Source: Streptomyces narbonensis (lineage in GTDB: Bacteria; Actinomycetota; Actinomycetes; Streptomycetales; Streptomycetaceae). From it: a stretch of DNA of 64,000 bases. Of the stretch, positions 25,607 to 34,349 are shown in pieces. The number at the start of each line of letters is the position of its first letter. Within the stretch, counting starts at the first letter, position 1. The notes beneath the pieces were generated by a model. The model ran no database searches. It was given only the letters and a program-made list of their open reading frames with translations, and was not told the DNA's origin. The DNA is taken from the NCBI RefSeq assembly GCF_014649015.1, contig NZ_BMSF01000005.1, positions 248,001 through 312,000 of the forward strand, given 5' to 3'. Both the position numbers and the translations under genes were made by a program.

Positions 25607-27001
25607 ATGTTCGGAATCATCAGGCCATGCCGCCATCGGCTCGGCGAGGGCTTGCGTACGGAGTGGATGGCGCACCTGTGTGGGCTGTGCCTGACGTTGC
25701 GCGGCGAGTACGGACAGTTCGCGAGGGTGGCCACCAACTACGACGGCCTGATCGTCTCGGTCCTGACCGAAGCGCAGTCGGAGCGGTCGGGCGACTGGCG
25801 ACGAGGGGCCGGGCCCTGCCCGCTGCGCGGGATGCGATCGGCGGACGTGGCACAGGGCGAGGGTGCCCGGTTGGCGGCGACGGTGTCGCTGGTGCTCGCC
25901 GCCGCCAAGATACGTGACCATGTGGCCGACGGCGACGGTCTGTTGGGGCGCCGCCCGATGGCGATGGCGGCACGCCGGATCGCCCATGGGTGGGATCGCG
26001 CGGGTGCGGCGGGCGGCGACCGGCTCGGCTTCGACACCTCGGTGCTGCTCGAGGCCGTCGAGCGCCAGCCGGAGATCGAGCGGTCGACCGGCCGGGGCGG
26101 CTCGCTCCTGACGGTCACGGAGCCGACGGAAACGGCGACCGCCGCCGCATTCGCGTACACCGCCGTACTCACGAACCGCCCGGACAATGCCGAACCGCTG
26201 GCGGAAGCCGGCCGTCTCTTCGGACGACTGGCTCATCTGCTGGACGCAGTGGAGGACCTGGACGCGGACGAGGCGTCGGGAGCCTGGAACCCGATCGCCG
26301 TGACCGGCGCGGACCGCGCCGAGGTGCGCAGGCTCTGCGACGACGCCGTCCACGGAATCCGGCTCTCCCTGTCCGATGCCAGGTTCGTCGACGGGCGGCT
26401 GGTACAGGTGCTTCTGGGCGGCGAGTTGGAGCGTGCCGTGGATCGGGCCTTCGACCCCCGGCATCGCCGGCACCGGCACAGCAGCCAGGCGCGTGGCCTG
26501 CGCATACTGCCTTGGCTGGGGCGCCGTACGGCGACGGAGGAGCCCTTGCAGTCGGGCACGGGCGAGGCATGCGGCGTCGGAGCACTCGTGGGTCCAGGGG
26601 GTGCGCCTACGGCATCGGGCCGACCGCCGGAGGGGGAGTGCCGGCGGTGTCACCGGCAGGGCCGGCTGTGTGGCGACTGCAGGCTCTGCTACGACTGCTG
26701 CCGCTGCGACGACGACGCGGATTCGGGTGAGGGGGAGTCCTGGCAGTTCGGCGACGGCAACCGCGGGGGTGGCTCGGGCGGCCGGGACGCTTCCGGCAGG
26801 GACGGTGCCGGAGGCGACGGCTGGTTCGGCGGACACGGCGGCGGTAACTCGGGAGGCTCCTCCGGCGGTTCAGGCGGAGGCCACGGGCCGGGGGGCCCTG
26901 GCGGCTCCGGTGGCTCTGGTGGCTCCGGCGGGGGCTCGGGTGACGGCTGTGGCGGGGGCTGCTGCAACCCCTGCAAGTGCTGCTGCGACTGCTGCGACTG
27001 A
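25607..27001 (+). CDS. DUF5685-family protein with Gly/Cys-rich tail
   Basis: The ATG at 25607 follows a GGGGGA site and gives 464 residues. The N-terminal 300 residues look like DUF5685: MFGIIRPCRHRL, WMAHLCGLCLTLRGEYGQFA, GPCPLRGM and a long helical part. Then come a Cys motif (CRRCHRQGRLCGDC then RLCYDCCRCDDD), about 90 residues of Gly/Ser, and an extreme C-terminus CNPCKCCCDCCD. Around twenty cysteines in two clusters suggest metal binding or assembly by cysteine ligation. Function of the family is not known to me. No operon partner is close. The Gly-rich part could be a flexible spacer that presents the Cys tail. Confidence 0.8.
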   Translation: MFGIIRPCRHRLGEGLRTEWMAHLCGLCLTLRGEYGQFARVATNYDGLIVSVLTEAQSERSGDWRRGAGPCPLRGMRSADVAQGEGARLAATVSLVLAAAKIRDHVADGDGLLGRRPMAMAARRIAHGWDRAGAAGGDRLGFDTSVLLEAVERQPEIERSTGRGGSLLTVTEPTETATAAAFAYTAVLTNRPDNAEPLAEAGRLFGRLAHLLDAVEDLDADEASGAWNPIAVTGADRAEVRRLCDDAVHGIRLSLSDARFVDGRLVQVLLGGELERAVDRAFDPRHRRHRHSSQARGLRILPWLGRRTATEEPLQSGTGEACGVGALVGPGGAPTASGRPPEGECRRCHRQGRLCGDCRLCYDCCRCDDDADSGEGESWQFGDGNRGGGSGGRDASGRDGAGGDGWFGGHGGGNSGGSSGGSGGGHGPGGPGGSGGSGGSGGGSGDGCGGGCCNPCKCCCDCCD

Positions 27002-27204
27002 ACGGCAGACGAACCTAAGGGCCCCGAGGGAGGAACCGGGCAAGGGACCCTCTCGCCACTGCGCGCGACGACGGCCGCGGGGCGGACGGTGACACGTTGG
27101 TGGTTCACCAAGGTTTCCGTGGGGCAGCTTCGTGCGTCGACAACGCCAGGCGGGGCCTCTGAGGACCCCGCCGGGGCGCCGGACCGACGAACGGGTGCAG
27201 GGGC

Positions 27205-27639
27205 TCAGTCCGTGTCGATGCCGCGCGCGGCGAAGACCTCCGCCGCGTTCGGCACGGCCAGGACTCCGTCCTCCACGAAGGTGACCTCCCGCAGGTTGGG
27301 CAGCAGAGCGAGGTCGTCGAGCGAGCGGACGTCGAACAGGTCGTCGTCGCCGTCCCAGGCGGGGGCGCAGTGCCGGAAGACGTCCGCCCCGGCATCGAAG
27401 CACAGCTCCTCGACGCGGGCGAGCAGTTCGGTCGGGATCTCCAGGGCCTCGAAATGGGCCTGGGACTCCGGCAGCACTTCCGCGTGGAGGCCGTTCCCCA
27501 GGACATAGGACGCGGGGTCGCCGATCCCCCGCGAGGCCAGCCTCGAGGGCAGATCGTAGACCGGAAGGAGCGGCTCGGGGCCGTACATGAGCTCCTCGAT
27601 GACGAGCAGCTTGAGGTTGAAGTCGCGGAACTGGCTCAT
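27205..27639 (-). CDS. Hypothetical protein, DUF6892-like
   Basis: A 144-residue acidic protein, MSQFRDFNLKLLVIEELMYG at the start, with LPVYDLPSRLASRGIGDPAS and VRSLDDLALLPNLREVTFVE. This resembles small leucine-rich-repeat-like proteins called DUF6892; the match is from memory. The repeated L-x-x-L-x-x-V pattern near the end would fit a single leucine-rich-type repeat. Function unknown, no transmembrane segment. It is transcribed alone, convergent with the DUF5685 gene. Confidence 0.65.
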   Translation of the reverse strand: MSQFRDFNLKLLVIEELMYGPEPLLPVYDLPSRLASRGIGDPASYVLGNGLHAEVLPESQAHFEALEIPTELLARVEELCFDAGADVFRHCAPAWDGDDDLFDVRSLDDLALLPNLREVTFVEDGVLAVPNAAEVFAARGIDTD

Positions 27640-27818
27640 GGGGCATGAGTATCACGGAGCTACGACACGGGCCCTCTCCGCCGGCCCCGGCAAGCACCGA
27701 TTGATCACCGAAGAGATGTCTCTCCGCTGGCAGGCACCCGCATCGTGCGATGAGTACCCAGCTCGGCCCTGTCCGGATTTGATGCCCACCGTCGGTGGGC
27801 AGTCGATAGATTCCCGCC

Positions 27819-28346
27819 ATGAGTGATGACGAGGACTACCTGGACAAGAGCCCAGCCGCCGCACGGATGGGGAAGGCAGCCGAGTATCTCGTCGCAGCCT
27901 CGTGCATCCTGGCTACGGGTGGTGAGTTGAACGTCTCCACCTCGCTCGTGGACGACGAGGGAGTGGACCTCGTCTTCCACCGGCGCGGGAGTTCCGCGAC
28001 ACTGGCCGTGCAGGTGAAAGCCCGGATGTCCACTGGAACGCAAATTCAGCAGGGCAGGCTGATGGCCTTCGTGCGGTCGCAGACGTTCCAGCCGCGGACC
28101 GACCTGGACATGCTGTTCGTCGCCGTGGATGTGGAGCGGGGGGCGATCATGATGGGCTGGTTGATACCGAGCGGGACGTTCGGAGAGATGGTGACCGAGC
28201 CCAACAGCAAGGGGCGCTTCCGGTTCTCGGCGTCGATGAAGCCGGGCTCCAAGGATCGCTGGAGTCCGTTCCGGCTGACGGCTGCCGAACTCCCCAAACG
28301 TATCCTTGCCCGGCTCACCGAGCTGGAGAAGGTCGGAGCCGAGTAG
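27819..28346 (+). CDS. PD-(D/E)XK nuclease-like protein
   Basis: The 175-residue protein has the spacing of a PD-(D/E)XK core: E22 in MGKAAEYLVAASCILATGGE, D50 in DDEGVDLVFHRR, and Q65-V-K67 in LAVQVKARM. A helix-E, hydrophobic-D, then (E/Q)-x-K order is typical of restriction-like and Holliday-resolvase-like folds. The QxK form resembles DUF4365-type proteins. It could therefore cut or bind DNA, or be a DNA-repair or defence component; no methylase or helicase neighbour is present to decide. A 13-bp tandem repeat tract begins 25 bp after its stop. Confidence 0.6.
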   Translation: MSDDEDYLDKSPAAARMGKAAEYLVAASCILATGGELNVSTSLVDDEGVDLVFHRRGSSATLAVQVKARMSTGTQIQQGRLMAFVRSQTFQPRTDLDMLFVAVDVERGAIMMGWLIPSGTFGEMVTEPNSKGRFRFSASMKPGSKDRWSPFRLTAAELPKRILARLTELEKVGAE

Positions 28347-28371
28347 GTCTGTCACTGGTTCTGAGGGGTCC

Positions 28372-28488
28372 GTCCCGGCAGGTAGTGCTGGCAGGCCGTT
28401 CCGGTAGGCGGTCCCGGCAGGTAGTGCTGGCAGGCCGTTCCAGTAGGCCGTGCCGGCAGGTCGTGCCGGTAGGCCGTGCCGGCGGGCT
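28372..28488. repeat. Nested tandem repeat: 13-bp unit x9 within 39-bp units
   Basis: Nine consecutive 13-bp units of the form GT(G/C/T)CCGG(C/T)AGG(T/C)N fill the tract. Units 1-3 and 4-6 form a 39-bp repeat that is almost identical, and units 7-9 are a more degenerate third copy. It lies between a nuclease-like gene and the end of the convergent DinB gene. No open frame uses it convincingly. Confidence 0.92.
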
Positions 28489-28536
28489 GTACCGCCAACG
28501 CCAAAAGCTCACACCGCTCTTGGCGCAAGAGTGACT

Positions 28537-29130
28537 TCAGCTCTGCTTGGCCTGAGCCTCCTGGGCGGACGCCTCCAGTCGGTTCCAGTAGTCCTGGTAC
28601 CAGGACTCGTCACCGCCGTCCATGTTGCTGTTTGCCTCCCGCATCCCAACCTTGCCGTCGATCAGCTCGCGGACGATGTCGGCGTGGCCGGCGTGCCGGT
28701 TCGTCTCGGCCGTCATGTGCAGCATGATCCGCTGCAGCGTCACGTCTCCGTTGTCGCCCCACCACGCGACGTGCCCCATCGCGTCGAGCGACAGTGCCTC
28801 GATCGTCGCATCCGCGTGAGCCCAGGCGCGGTGGTAGAGGCTCAGAACAGCTTCGCGCGACTCGTCGGCGGGTGCCCACATGTCCGAGTTGGGCTCGGCG
28901 CTCTCCTCGTGCCAGGGGAGGGACTCGTTGTGGGGGCGGCCGAAGGTCGGCCCGAAGTACCCGAGTTCGACGCTGGCGAGGTGCTTGACGAGGCCAAGAA
29001 GGTTGGTGCCGGTCGGAGTCAGGGGGCGGCGGATGTCGTACTCGGACAATCCGTCCATCTTCCAGACGATGGCTTCGCGGGCTGCCTTGAGGTAGCGGTG
29101 CAGGTCGTCTTTGGGATCATTGGGCTTCAT
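28537..29130 (-). CDS. DinB-family protein (DUF664 type)
   Basis: The 197-residue four-helix protein has TNLLGLVKHLASVELGYFGP, whose His is the first metal ligand, and MLHMTAETNRHAGHADIVRE, whose His-x3-His pair completes the site. In actinobacteria such proteins often act as thiol-S-transferases using mycothiol, but the substrate is unknown here. The start at 29130 gives the usual N-terminus, KDDLHRYLKAAREAIVWKMD. Single-gene unit, convergent with the nuclease-like gene across the repeat tract. Confidence 0.88.
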   Translation of the reverse strand: MKPNDPKDDLHRYLKAAREAIVWKMDGLSEYDIRRPLTPTGTNLLGLVKHLASVELGYFGPTFGRPHNESLPWHEESAEPNSDMWAPADESREAVLSLYHRAWAHADATIEALSLDAMGHVAWWGDNGDVTLQRIMLHMTAETNRHAGHADIVRELIDGKVGMREANSNMDGGDESWYQDYWNRLEASAQEAQAKQS

Positions 29131-29396
29131 GGGTCGAGTCTCGCATCACCCACCGACAGCGGTCCCGTGAGTTTGCCTGCTCCCAGGATGCATCACGCGA
29201 CGCCTGCGCCGTCGAGGCAGGCGAACCGGCCCTTCCGGGAGTCCTGACGCGGCGGACACTCGGACGGTTCCCCTGCCCGGGTGTCGTCGACTCCTCCTTG
29301 TGACGAGTTCTCGACATGGAGTGAGGCGCTCCGCATAGTGGCAGCCGCTGAGGGCAGAACGCAGGTGGCACGACCGTCCTACCTGGGGAGCCTTCC

Positions 29397-30071
29397 ATGC
29401 CATCCTCGTCTCCTGCCTCCGAGCCGATCTTCACCGCGGACTTCAGTTCACCGGAGCAGTGGGTCGCCGGGCGCTCGTGGGCGTATCCCGACGGCGGCCC
29501 GGTCAATCCGGGGGACAACAAACTGGACCACCTGGTAGAGGATCCCGCCTACAGCAGATCAGGGGTCTTCCGGGCGACCCGTAGGCGTGACGGCCTGTGG
29601 GACGCCGGTCTGCTGACCACCGAGGGGAGTCCCCAGGGGTTCCAGGTGCGCGCCGGGGACTCGCTGGAGGCGCGGGTGCGCCTCCCCGAGGAGACCGGGG
29701 CCTGGCCCGCGATCTGGACCTGGCGCGACGGAGGACAGGAGATCGACGTCTTCGAATACCACCCCGACAACCCGGACCTGCTTGAACTGTCCAACCGCGT
29801 ACGTGGCACTCATCGCTACCACCGTTCTCCCTCGGTGAGCCCCGGCGGCTGGGTGAAGCTGCGGACAGAGTTCGGCGCGCGCTCGGTCGTGTGGTGGCTT
29901 GATGACGTGAGAGTGTTCGCCGACGGGCGCGGCGTGGGCCGCAGCTGGCACGCCTATCTGATCGTCAACCTCTCGGTATGTGCGGGGCGTTACCACCCGG
30001 CGCCGGACGCGGACACCGACGAGATGTCGTACGAGGTCCGCGACCTGCGAGTGTTCCGACCGACCGGGTGA
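29397..30071 (+). CDS. GH16-fold (concanavalin-like) glycoside hydrolase
   Basis: The 224-residue protein carries GAWPAIWTWRDGGQEIDVFE, in which E-I-D-V-F-E matches the GH16 E-x-D-x-x-E catalytic motif, and a jelly-roll pattern with many Trp and Tyr residues (SVVWWLDDVRVFADG, AYLIVNLSVCAG). Such enzymes cleave beta-1,3 or beta-1,4 glucans and related polymers. No signal peptide is visible at MPSSSPASEPIFTADF, so it may be cytoplasmic or exported by another route. Length is somewhat short for the family. Single-gene unit. Confidence 0.8.
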   Translation: MPSSSPASEPIFTADFSSPEQWVAGRSWAYPDGGPVNPGDNKLDHLVEDPAYSRSGVFRATRRRDGLWDAGLLTTEGSPQGFQVRAGDSLEARVRLPEETGAWPAIWTWRDGGQEIDVFEYHPDNPDLLELSNRVRGTHRYHRSPSVSPGGWVKLRTEFGARSVVWWLDDVRVFADGRGVGRSWHAYLIVNLSVCAGRYHPAPDADTDEMSYEVRDLRVFRPTG

Positions 30072-30236
30072 GCCGGGAGGGGCTGATCTGAGTGCCCCCT
30101 GGAGGGTGCGACATCGCCCGCCTTGAACTGCCGTGTTCGGCATGGGCATTGTTCGCTCCGCGGGCGCCGGCCCCGACAGGAATGGGTGACCTGTTGCGTG
30201 GATGCAGGGACCGGGCGCGGGCGGCGCGGATGGGTG

Positions 30237-32114
30237 TCAGGCTTCGCGGGCGCCTTCGTACATGGACTCGATGAGGTCGGCGTACTCGCGTTCGACGACG
30301 GGGCGCTTCACCTTCAGGCTCGGGGTGAGCTCGCCGTGCTCGATGTCGAGGTCGCGGGGCAGGACGGCGAACTTCTTGAGCGTCTGCCAGCGTTGGAGGC
30401 CGCTGTTGAGATCCTGGACGAAGCCGTTGATGAGGGTGTGGACCTCTGGGGAGGTGACGACCTCGGCGTAGGTGCGGCCGGCGAGGCCGTTCGCGCCGGC
30501 CCAGGGCATGATCACGGTCTCGTCGAGGGTGACCAGGGCGGTGCAGTAGTTGCGGTCGTTGCCGATGACCAGGATGTTGCTGGCGAAGGGGCAGACGGCC
30601 TTGAAGCGGCCTTCTATCTCGGTGGGGGCCACGTACTTGCCGCCGGAGGTCTTGAACAGGTCCTTCTTGCGGTCGGTGATCCGGACGTAGCCGTCCTTGT
30701 CGATCTCCCCGATGTCCCCCGTACGGAACCAGCCGTCGCTCTCCAGGACTTCGGCCGTCTTGTCGGGGAGGTTGTGATAGCCGCGCATGATCCCCGGTCC
30801 GCGCAAGAGGATCTCGCCGTCCTCGGCGATGCGGACCTCGGTCCCGGGCAGGGGCTTGCCGACCGTGCCCACCCGGCTGTCGTCGGCCGGGTTGACGGTG
30901 CAGGCCGCGCTCGTCTCCGTAAGGCCGTAGCCCTCCAGGACGTTGACTCCGGCGCCGGCGAAGAAGTAGCCGATGTCGGGGGCCAGGGCGGCACTGCCCG
31001 ACGCGCTGCCGCGCAGCGAACCGCCGAAAGCGGCACGGATCTTGCCGTAGACCAGCTTGTCGGCGATGGCGTGCTGGACCCTGAGGGACAGGGGGACCGT
31101 GCGCCGACCGGTGGAGACCATATGTTCCTGGCCGGTCCTGGCGTAGTCACGGGCGACCTTCGCCGCCCACTTGAAGATCTTGTACTTGACGCCGCCCTCG
31201 GCGCGGGCCCGGGCGGCGATGCCGTTGTAGACCTTTTCGAAGACCCGCGGCGCGGACGCCATGATGGTGGGCCGGACGACCGGCAGGTTGGTGATGATGC
31301 GGTCGACCCGGCCGTCCACCGCCATGACGTGGCCCGACAGCACCTGCCCGGCTATCAGCGCCTTGCCGAACACGTGGGACAGCGGAAGCCACAGGAACTG
31401 CACGTCGTCGGCAAGCACGAGGCCCGTAGACTCCTGGGCGACCCCCTGATACGACCAGCAGTCGTGCACCAGTCGCACACCCTTGGGGCGGCCCGTCGTT
31501 CCGGAGGTGTAGATCAGCGTGGCGAGCTGTTCCCGTCCGATGCACTGGACCGTCGACTCGACGGCATCGGGGTTCTTGGTGAGGTGCTCGATGCCGCGCT
31601 GCTCCAGCTCAGCGAGGGTGAGCACCTCCAGCCCCTCGGCCCCCGCCGCGTCCGGCGCGGGGTCGAAGAGGACCACGTACCGGAGGTCCGGCAGCTCGCC
31701 CCTGTGCGCGGCGACCTTGGCCAACTGCTCGCCGTTCTCCACGAAGATCGCACGGCTGCCGGAGTCGGCCAGGATGTACGCCGTCTCCTCCCCGTTGGTG
31801 CTGGGGTAGACGGCCGTCGCCGCCGCGCCCGCACACATCACACCCATGTCGGCGAGGATCCACTCGATCCGCGTCGACGACGAGATCGCCACCCGCTCCT
31901 CGGATTGCAGCCCCAGGGCGAGCAGGCCGGCCGCGATCGCCTTCACCCGCTGCGCCGTCTGTGCCCACGTCAGCGAACGCCATGCCTCACCGCCGCCGTC
32001 GACCGCTGCGGGATACCGATACGCCTCCCGGCCAGGCGTGGCCTCGACCCGGGACAGGAACAGGTGCGCCACGGAGTGCGGGCGGCTTTCGAGCGGGTAC
32101 TGCGCGGAACTCAT
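30237..32114 (-). CDS. Long-chain acyl-CoA synthetase (AMP-forming)
   Basis: The ATG at 32114 follows a GGAGG site and gives 625 residues. The adenylate-forming motifs are present in order: LATLIYTSGTTGRPKGVRLV (ATP loop), VLEGYGLTETSAACTVNP (acyl-binding and adenylation), GWFRTGDIGEIDKDGYVRIT (motif with the conserved Asp) and DRKKDLFKTSGGKYVAPTEI with the catalytic Lys region. These FadD15-like enzymes activate fatty acids to acyl-CoA with ATP for degradation or for lipid and polyketide precursor supply. No transporter or oxidation gene is adjacent. Confidence 0.93.
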   Translation of the reverse strand: MSSAQYPLESRPHSVAHLFLSRVEATPGREAYRYPAAVDGGGEAWRSLTWAQTAQRVKAIAAGLLALGLQSEERVAISSSTRIEWILADMGVMCAGAAATAVYPSTNGEETAYILADSGSRAIFVENGEQLAKVAAHRGELPDLRYVVLFDPAPDAAGAEGLEVLTLAELEQRGIEHLTKNPDAVESTVQCIGREQLATLIYTSGTTGRPKGVRLVHDCWSYQGVAQESTGLVLADDVQFLWLPLSHVFGKALIAGQVLSGHVMAVDGRVDRIITNLPVVRPTIMASAPRVFEKVYNGIAARARAEGGVKYKIFKWAAKVARDYARTGQEHMVSTGRRTVPLSLRVQHAIADKLVYGKIRAAFGGSLRGSASGSAALAPDIGYFFAGAGVNVLEGYGLTETSAACTVNPADDSRVGTVGKPLPGTEVRIAEDGEILLRGPGIMRGYHNLPDKTAEVLESDGWFRTGDIGEIDKDGYVRITDRKKDLFKTSGGKYVAPTEIEGRFKAVCPFASNILVIGNDRNYCTALVTLDETVIMPWAGANGLAGRTYAEVVTSPEVHTLINGFVQDLNSGLQRWQTLKKFAVLPRDLDIEHGELTPSLKVKRPVVEREYADLIESMYEGAREA

Positions 32115-32600
32115 GGCGGCCTCCGAGCCCGAGGGCATTCATCACATTGGTTGACCGGCAAGTAACTTGCGGGCAGTGCTGAGGCTAGAGGTCAAACCCC
32201 AGGCTGTGTAGAGGACTTGAGTCACGAATTTACTTCCCGGCCTTTCGGTACTGCGACCACACCAGGACTTGAAAACCAGGTGTGAAGACGCCACCCGAAC
32301 CCGCATCCACGTCCATCTTCACCCCCACCCCCGCCCCCACCCCCACAGCCACCCGCACCTCCATCTCTGTCTCCACCTCCATCTCCAGTGAATTTCGGCG
32401 GTCTGCCCGTGAGGATCAATGATGCGCCCGAAAGGAATGCGCACCGGCGAACCGAGACGTCCGCGAAAGAACCCGCAATTCCGGATCCGGCCAAGGCATG
32501 AGGTGCGGGGTGTACGGGGGGGCAAGGCGGGGGCGAGGTGACACAGGTCATGCGCGACGGGCTTGAACCCGGACCTGACACCAGGTTCTAGCCTCTGCCC
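32115..32600. other. Intergenic region with a low-complexity CA/CC-rich tract
   Basis: The region lies between the divergent acyl-CoA synthetase and MerR genes and has no supported gene. At about 32300-32390 it contains a hexamer-like tract (CACCCCC, then CCATCTC-type units) that encodes only Gly or Pro runs in any frame. Promoters of both neighbours should be here. Confidence 0.5.
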
Positions 32601-33068
32601 ATGCCCACCACGCAACAGACCGAACCGTCCCTGCTGAGCAGCGGCAATCTCGCCCGATCTGCCGGCCTCACGGTCGACACCCTGCGCCACTATGAGCGCA
32701 TTGGACTCCTACCCCCGCCTGTCAGAACCAGCGGAGACCACCGCCGCTACACCCCGCAGGCCCTGGAGCGCCTCACGTTCATCCGGGTGGGTCAGCGGCT
32801 CGGCCTGCGTCTGGACGAGATCAAGCAACTCCTCGACGCCTGCGACGACACCGCAGACTGCCCGGTGGGCACCGCCGAGCGCGTCCTTCGTCAGCGCATC
32901 GCCGAGGTCGACGAGCAGATCGGACAGATGACATCTCTGCGCGGACGGCTGATGCTCGCCGTCAGCCGGATCGAGACGCACAGCGGCGACATCACCACGC
33001 TCCTCGACGAACCCCCACGACCGCCGCAGGCACCCCGCCGCGCCGCGACGAAGGATCCGAACCGATGA
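32601..33068 (+). CDS. MerR-family regulator
   Basis: The 155-residue protein has the metal-sensor-like MerR layout: LLSSGNLARSAGLTVDTLRH, YERIGLLPPPVRTSGDHRRY, a dimerisation helix LRLDEIKQLLDACDDTADCP, and a helix with VGTAERVLRQRIAEVDEQIG. Two cysteines in the ACDDTADCP loop are placed where metal- or thiol-sensing members have ligands. The C-terminal tail is Pro/Arg-rich. Its stop overlaps the start of a membrane protein by ATGA, so that protein is the likely co-regulated target or partner. Confidence 0.88.
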   Translation: MPTTQQTEPSLLSSGNLARSAGLTVDTLRHYERIGLLPPPVRTSGDHRRYTPQALERLTFIRVGQRLGLRLDEIKQLLDACDDTADCPVGTAERVLRQRIAEVDEQIGQMTSLRGRLMLAVSRIETHSGDITTLLDEPPRPPQAPRRAATKDPNR

Positions 33069-33751
33069 TCACGCCTGACGCATTGACACACGCCCGCGCC
33101 TACGACCGCGCCGGCCTCATCGGCGCGGCCGTGACGCTGGGCTGCGCCATCGCCTTCCAGGTGCTGACCCTCACCCACCCGGACGTCCACCTCCAGCCAA
33201 CGGACCTGCCCCTGTCCACGGGCGACTTCCTGCGGCCTCTCACGCGCGAGCCGCGCGCGATGATGCTCTGGATGGCCTTCGACTTCCTCTTCGTCCTCGG
33301 CTACATCGCCATGTTCGTGGGCGCCCTCCGCCTCACCCGCGCTCCAACGCTCGCGGCCGTCAGCCTCGGCGCGATCCTCACCGCCGGAGCGCTCGACGCC
33401 CTCGAGAACTCGCTGCTCGTGACCTTCGCGGCCCAGTCGAGCACCGGCGCTCCCGCCAACGGCATACCCGTGACAGCCCTGTATGTCGTCGCTGCCCTCA
33501 AGACCGCAGCCGCGATGACCGCAGCCGGCTTCCTCGCCCTCGCGCTCCCGACGACGACCCGGGGGTACCGTGCCATGGCCCTCGCAGCGGCCGCGTTCGT
33601 CCTGATCAACGCAGCCGGAACAGCGTTCCCCGCCCTGGGTCCCGCGGAGCCCCTGCCGATCGCAGTCCTGACCATCCTCCTCTTGGCCACCTTCCGCGCG
33701 CGCCTGCGCGGTACGGGTTCAGGCGTCGCTCCATCGCCGCAGACCGTCTGA
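33065..33751 (+). CDS. Multi-pass membrane protein coupled to MerR
   Basis: A 228-residue protein with about six hydrophobic helices: residues 17-35 (GLIGAAVTLGCAIAFQVLTL), 66-90 (MMLWMAFDFLFVLGYIAMFV), 95-115, 137-160, 165-185 and 195-212. No catalytic motif is recognised. It may be an integral membrane sensor or transporter. The ATG at 33065 lies inside the MerR stop (ATGA), so both proteins are made from one message in fixed ratio. Confidence 0.75.
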   Translation: MITPDALTHARAYDRAGLIGAAVTLGCAIAFQVLTLTHPDVHLQPTDLPLSTGDFLRPLTREPRAMMLWMAFDFLFVLGYIAMFVGALRLTRAPTLAAVSLGAILTAGALDALENSLLVTFAAQSSTGAPANGIPVTALYVVAALKTAAAMTAAGFLALALPTTTRGYRAMALAAAAFVLINAAGTAFPALGPAEPLPIAVLTILLLATFRARLRGTGSGVAPSPQTV

Positions 33752-33990
33752 ACAGGCTCCCGCGCGCACTGCACGCAGCGCCTTGAACGGGCACGACGAC
33801 TGGCCCCACGGCTGTGGCCGCGCGCCAGCGGCGGGGGCGCCGGTCTCACCGATGTCACCAGCGCTCAGGGAGCGCGCTGTACCTCCAGGACGTCATGGAG
33901 CTCTCCGACCAGCTCCGGGCAGGCAACCGCACCGCCGGGGACTGTCGGCCAAGCCCTCGAACTCAGCTGTCCAATCTTTCTTGTTAGGTA

Positions 33991-34000
33991 CTTAGCTAAG
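33991..34000. promoter_or_regulatory. Candidate ArsR-type operator
   Basis: The perfect palindrome CTTAGCTAAG lies 16 bp upstream of the ArsR start in an unusually AT-rich stretch (TTAGGTACTTAGCTAAG, then ATGCTAAATA). Further TTAG/CTAA half-sites flank it, the pattern bound by SdpR/ArsR-type autorepressors. Confidence 0.55.
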
Positions 34001-34016
34001 ATGCTAAATATGGCGT

Positions 34017-34349
34017 ATGACAGAAGCTCAGGATGAGGCGGGAGCCTTCCGCGCCCTCGCCGATCCGACGAGACGCCAGATCCTCGAGGACCTCAGAGGC
34101 GGCGAGCTCGCGGCCGGCGAGATCGCGGCCAGGTTCGCGATCAGCGCGCCCTCCATCTCACGACATCTCGCCGTGCTCAAGGGAGCCGGACTGGTCACCG
34201 AGCGCCGGGAGGGCAACCGGATCCTCTACACGCTGGCCGAGGACCGCCTGGCCACCAGCATCGGCCGGTTCCTCAGTGCCGTCTGCCCCGAGCAGATCGT
34301 GCTCCGCCACACCAAATGGCGCCCCGGGGCGCAGAGCGAGGGATCATGA
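34017..34349 (+). CDS. ArsR-family regulator
   Basis: The 110-residue protein has the winged helix of the ArsR/SdpR group: AFRALADPTRRQILEDLRGG, then GEIAARFAISAPSISRHLAV and LKGAGLVTERREGNRILYTL. The metal-binding CVC motif of arsenic sensors is absent, so a non-metal ligand or protein partner is likelier. Its stop overlaps the ATG of a DUF2071 gene (ATGA). A palindrome 16 bp upstream is its probable operator. Confidence 0.9.
   Translation: MTEAQDEAGAFRALADPTRRQILEDLRGGELAAGEIAARFAISAPSISRHLAVLKGAGLVTERREGNRILYTLAEDRLATSIGRFLSAVCPEQIVLRHTKWRPGAQSEGS

Noticed and set aside
28372..28488. CRISPR array
   Set aside because: Units of 13 bp are contiguous with no variable spacers, so this is a simple tandem repeat.
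30123..32165. A 680-codon plus-strand open frame
   Set aside because: It is antisense to the acyl-CoA synthetase gene and arises from GC-rich third positions; its translation has no domain.
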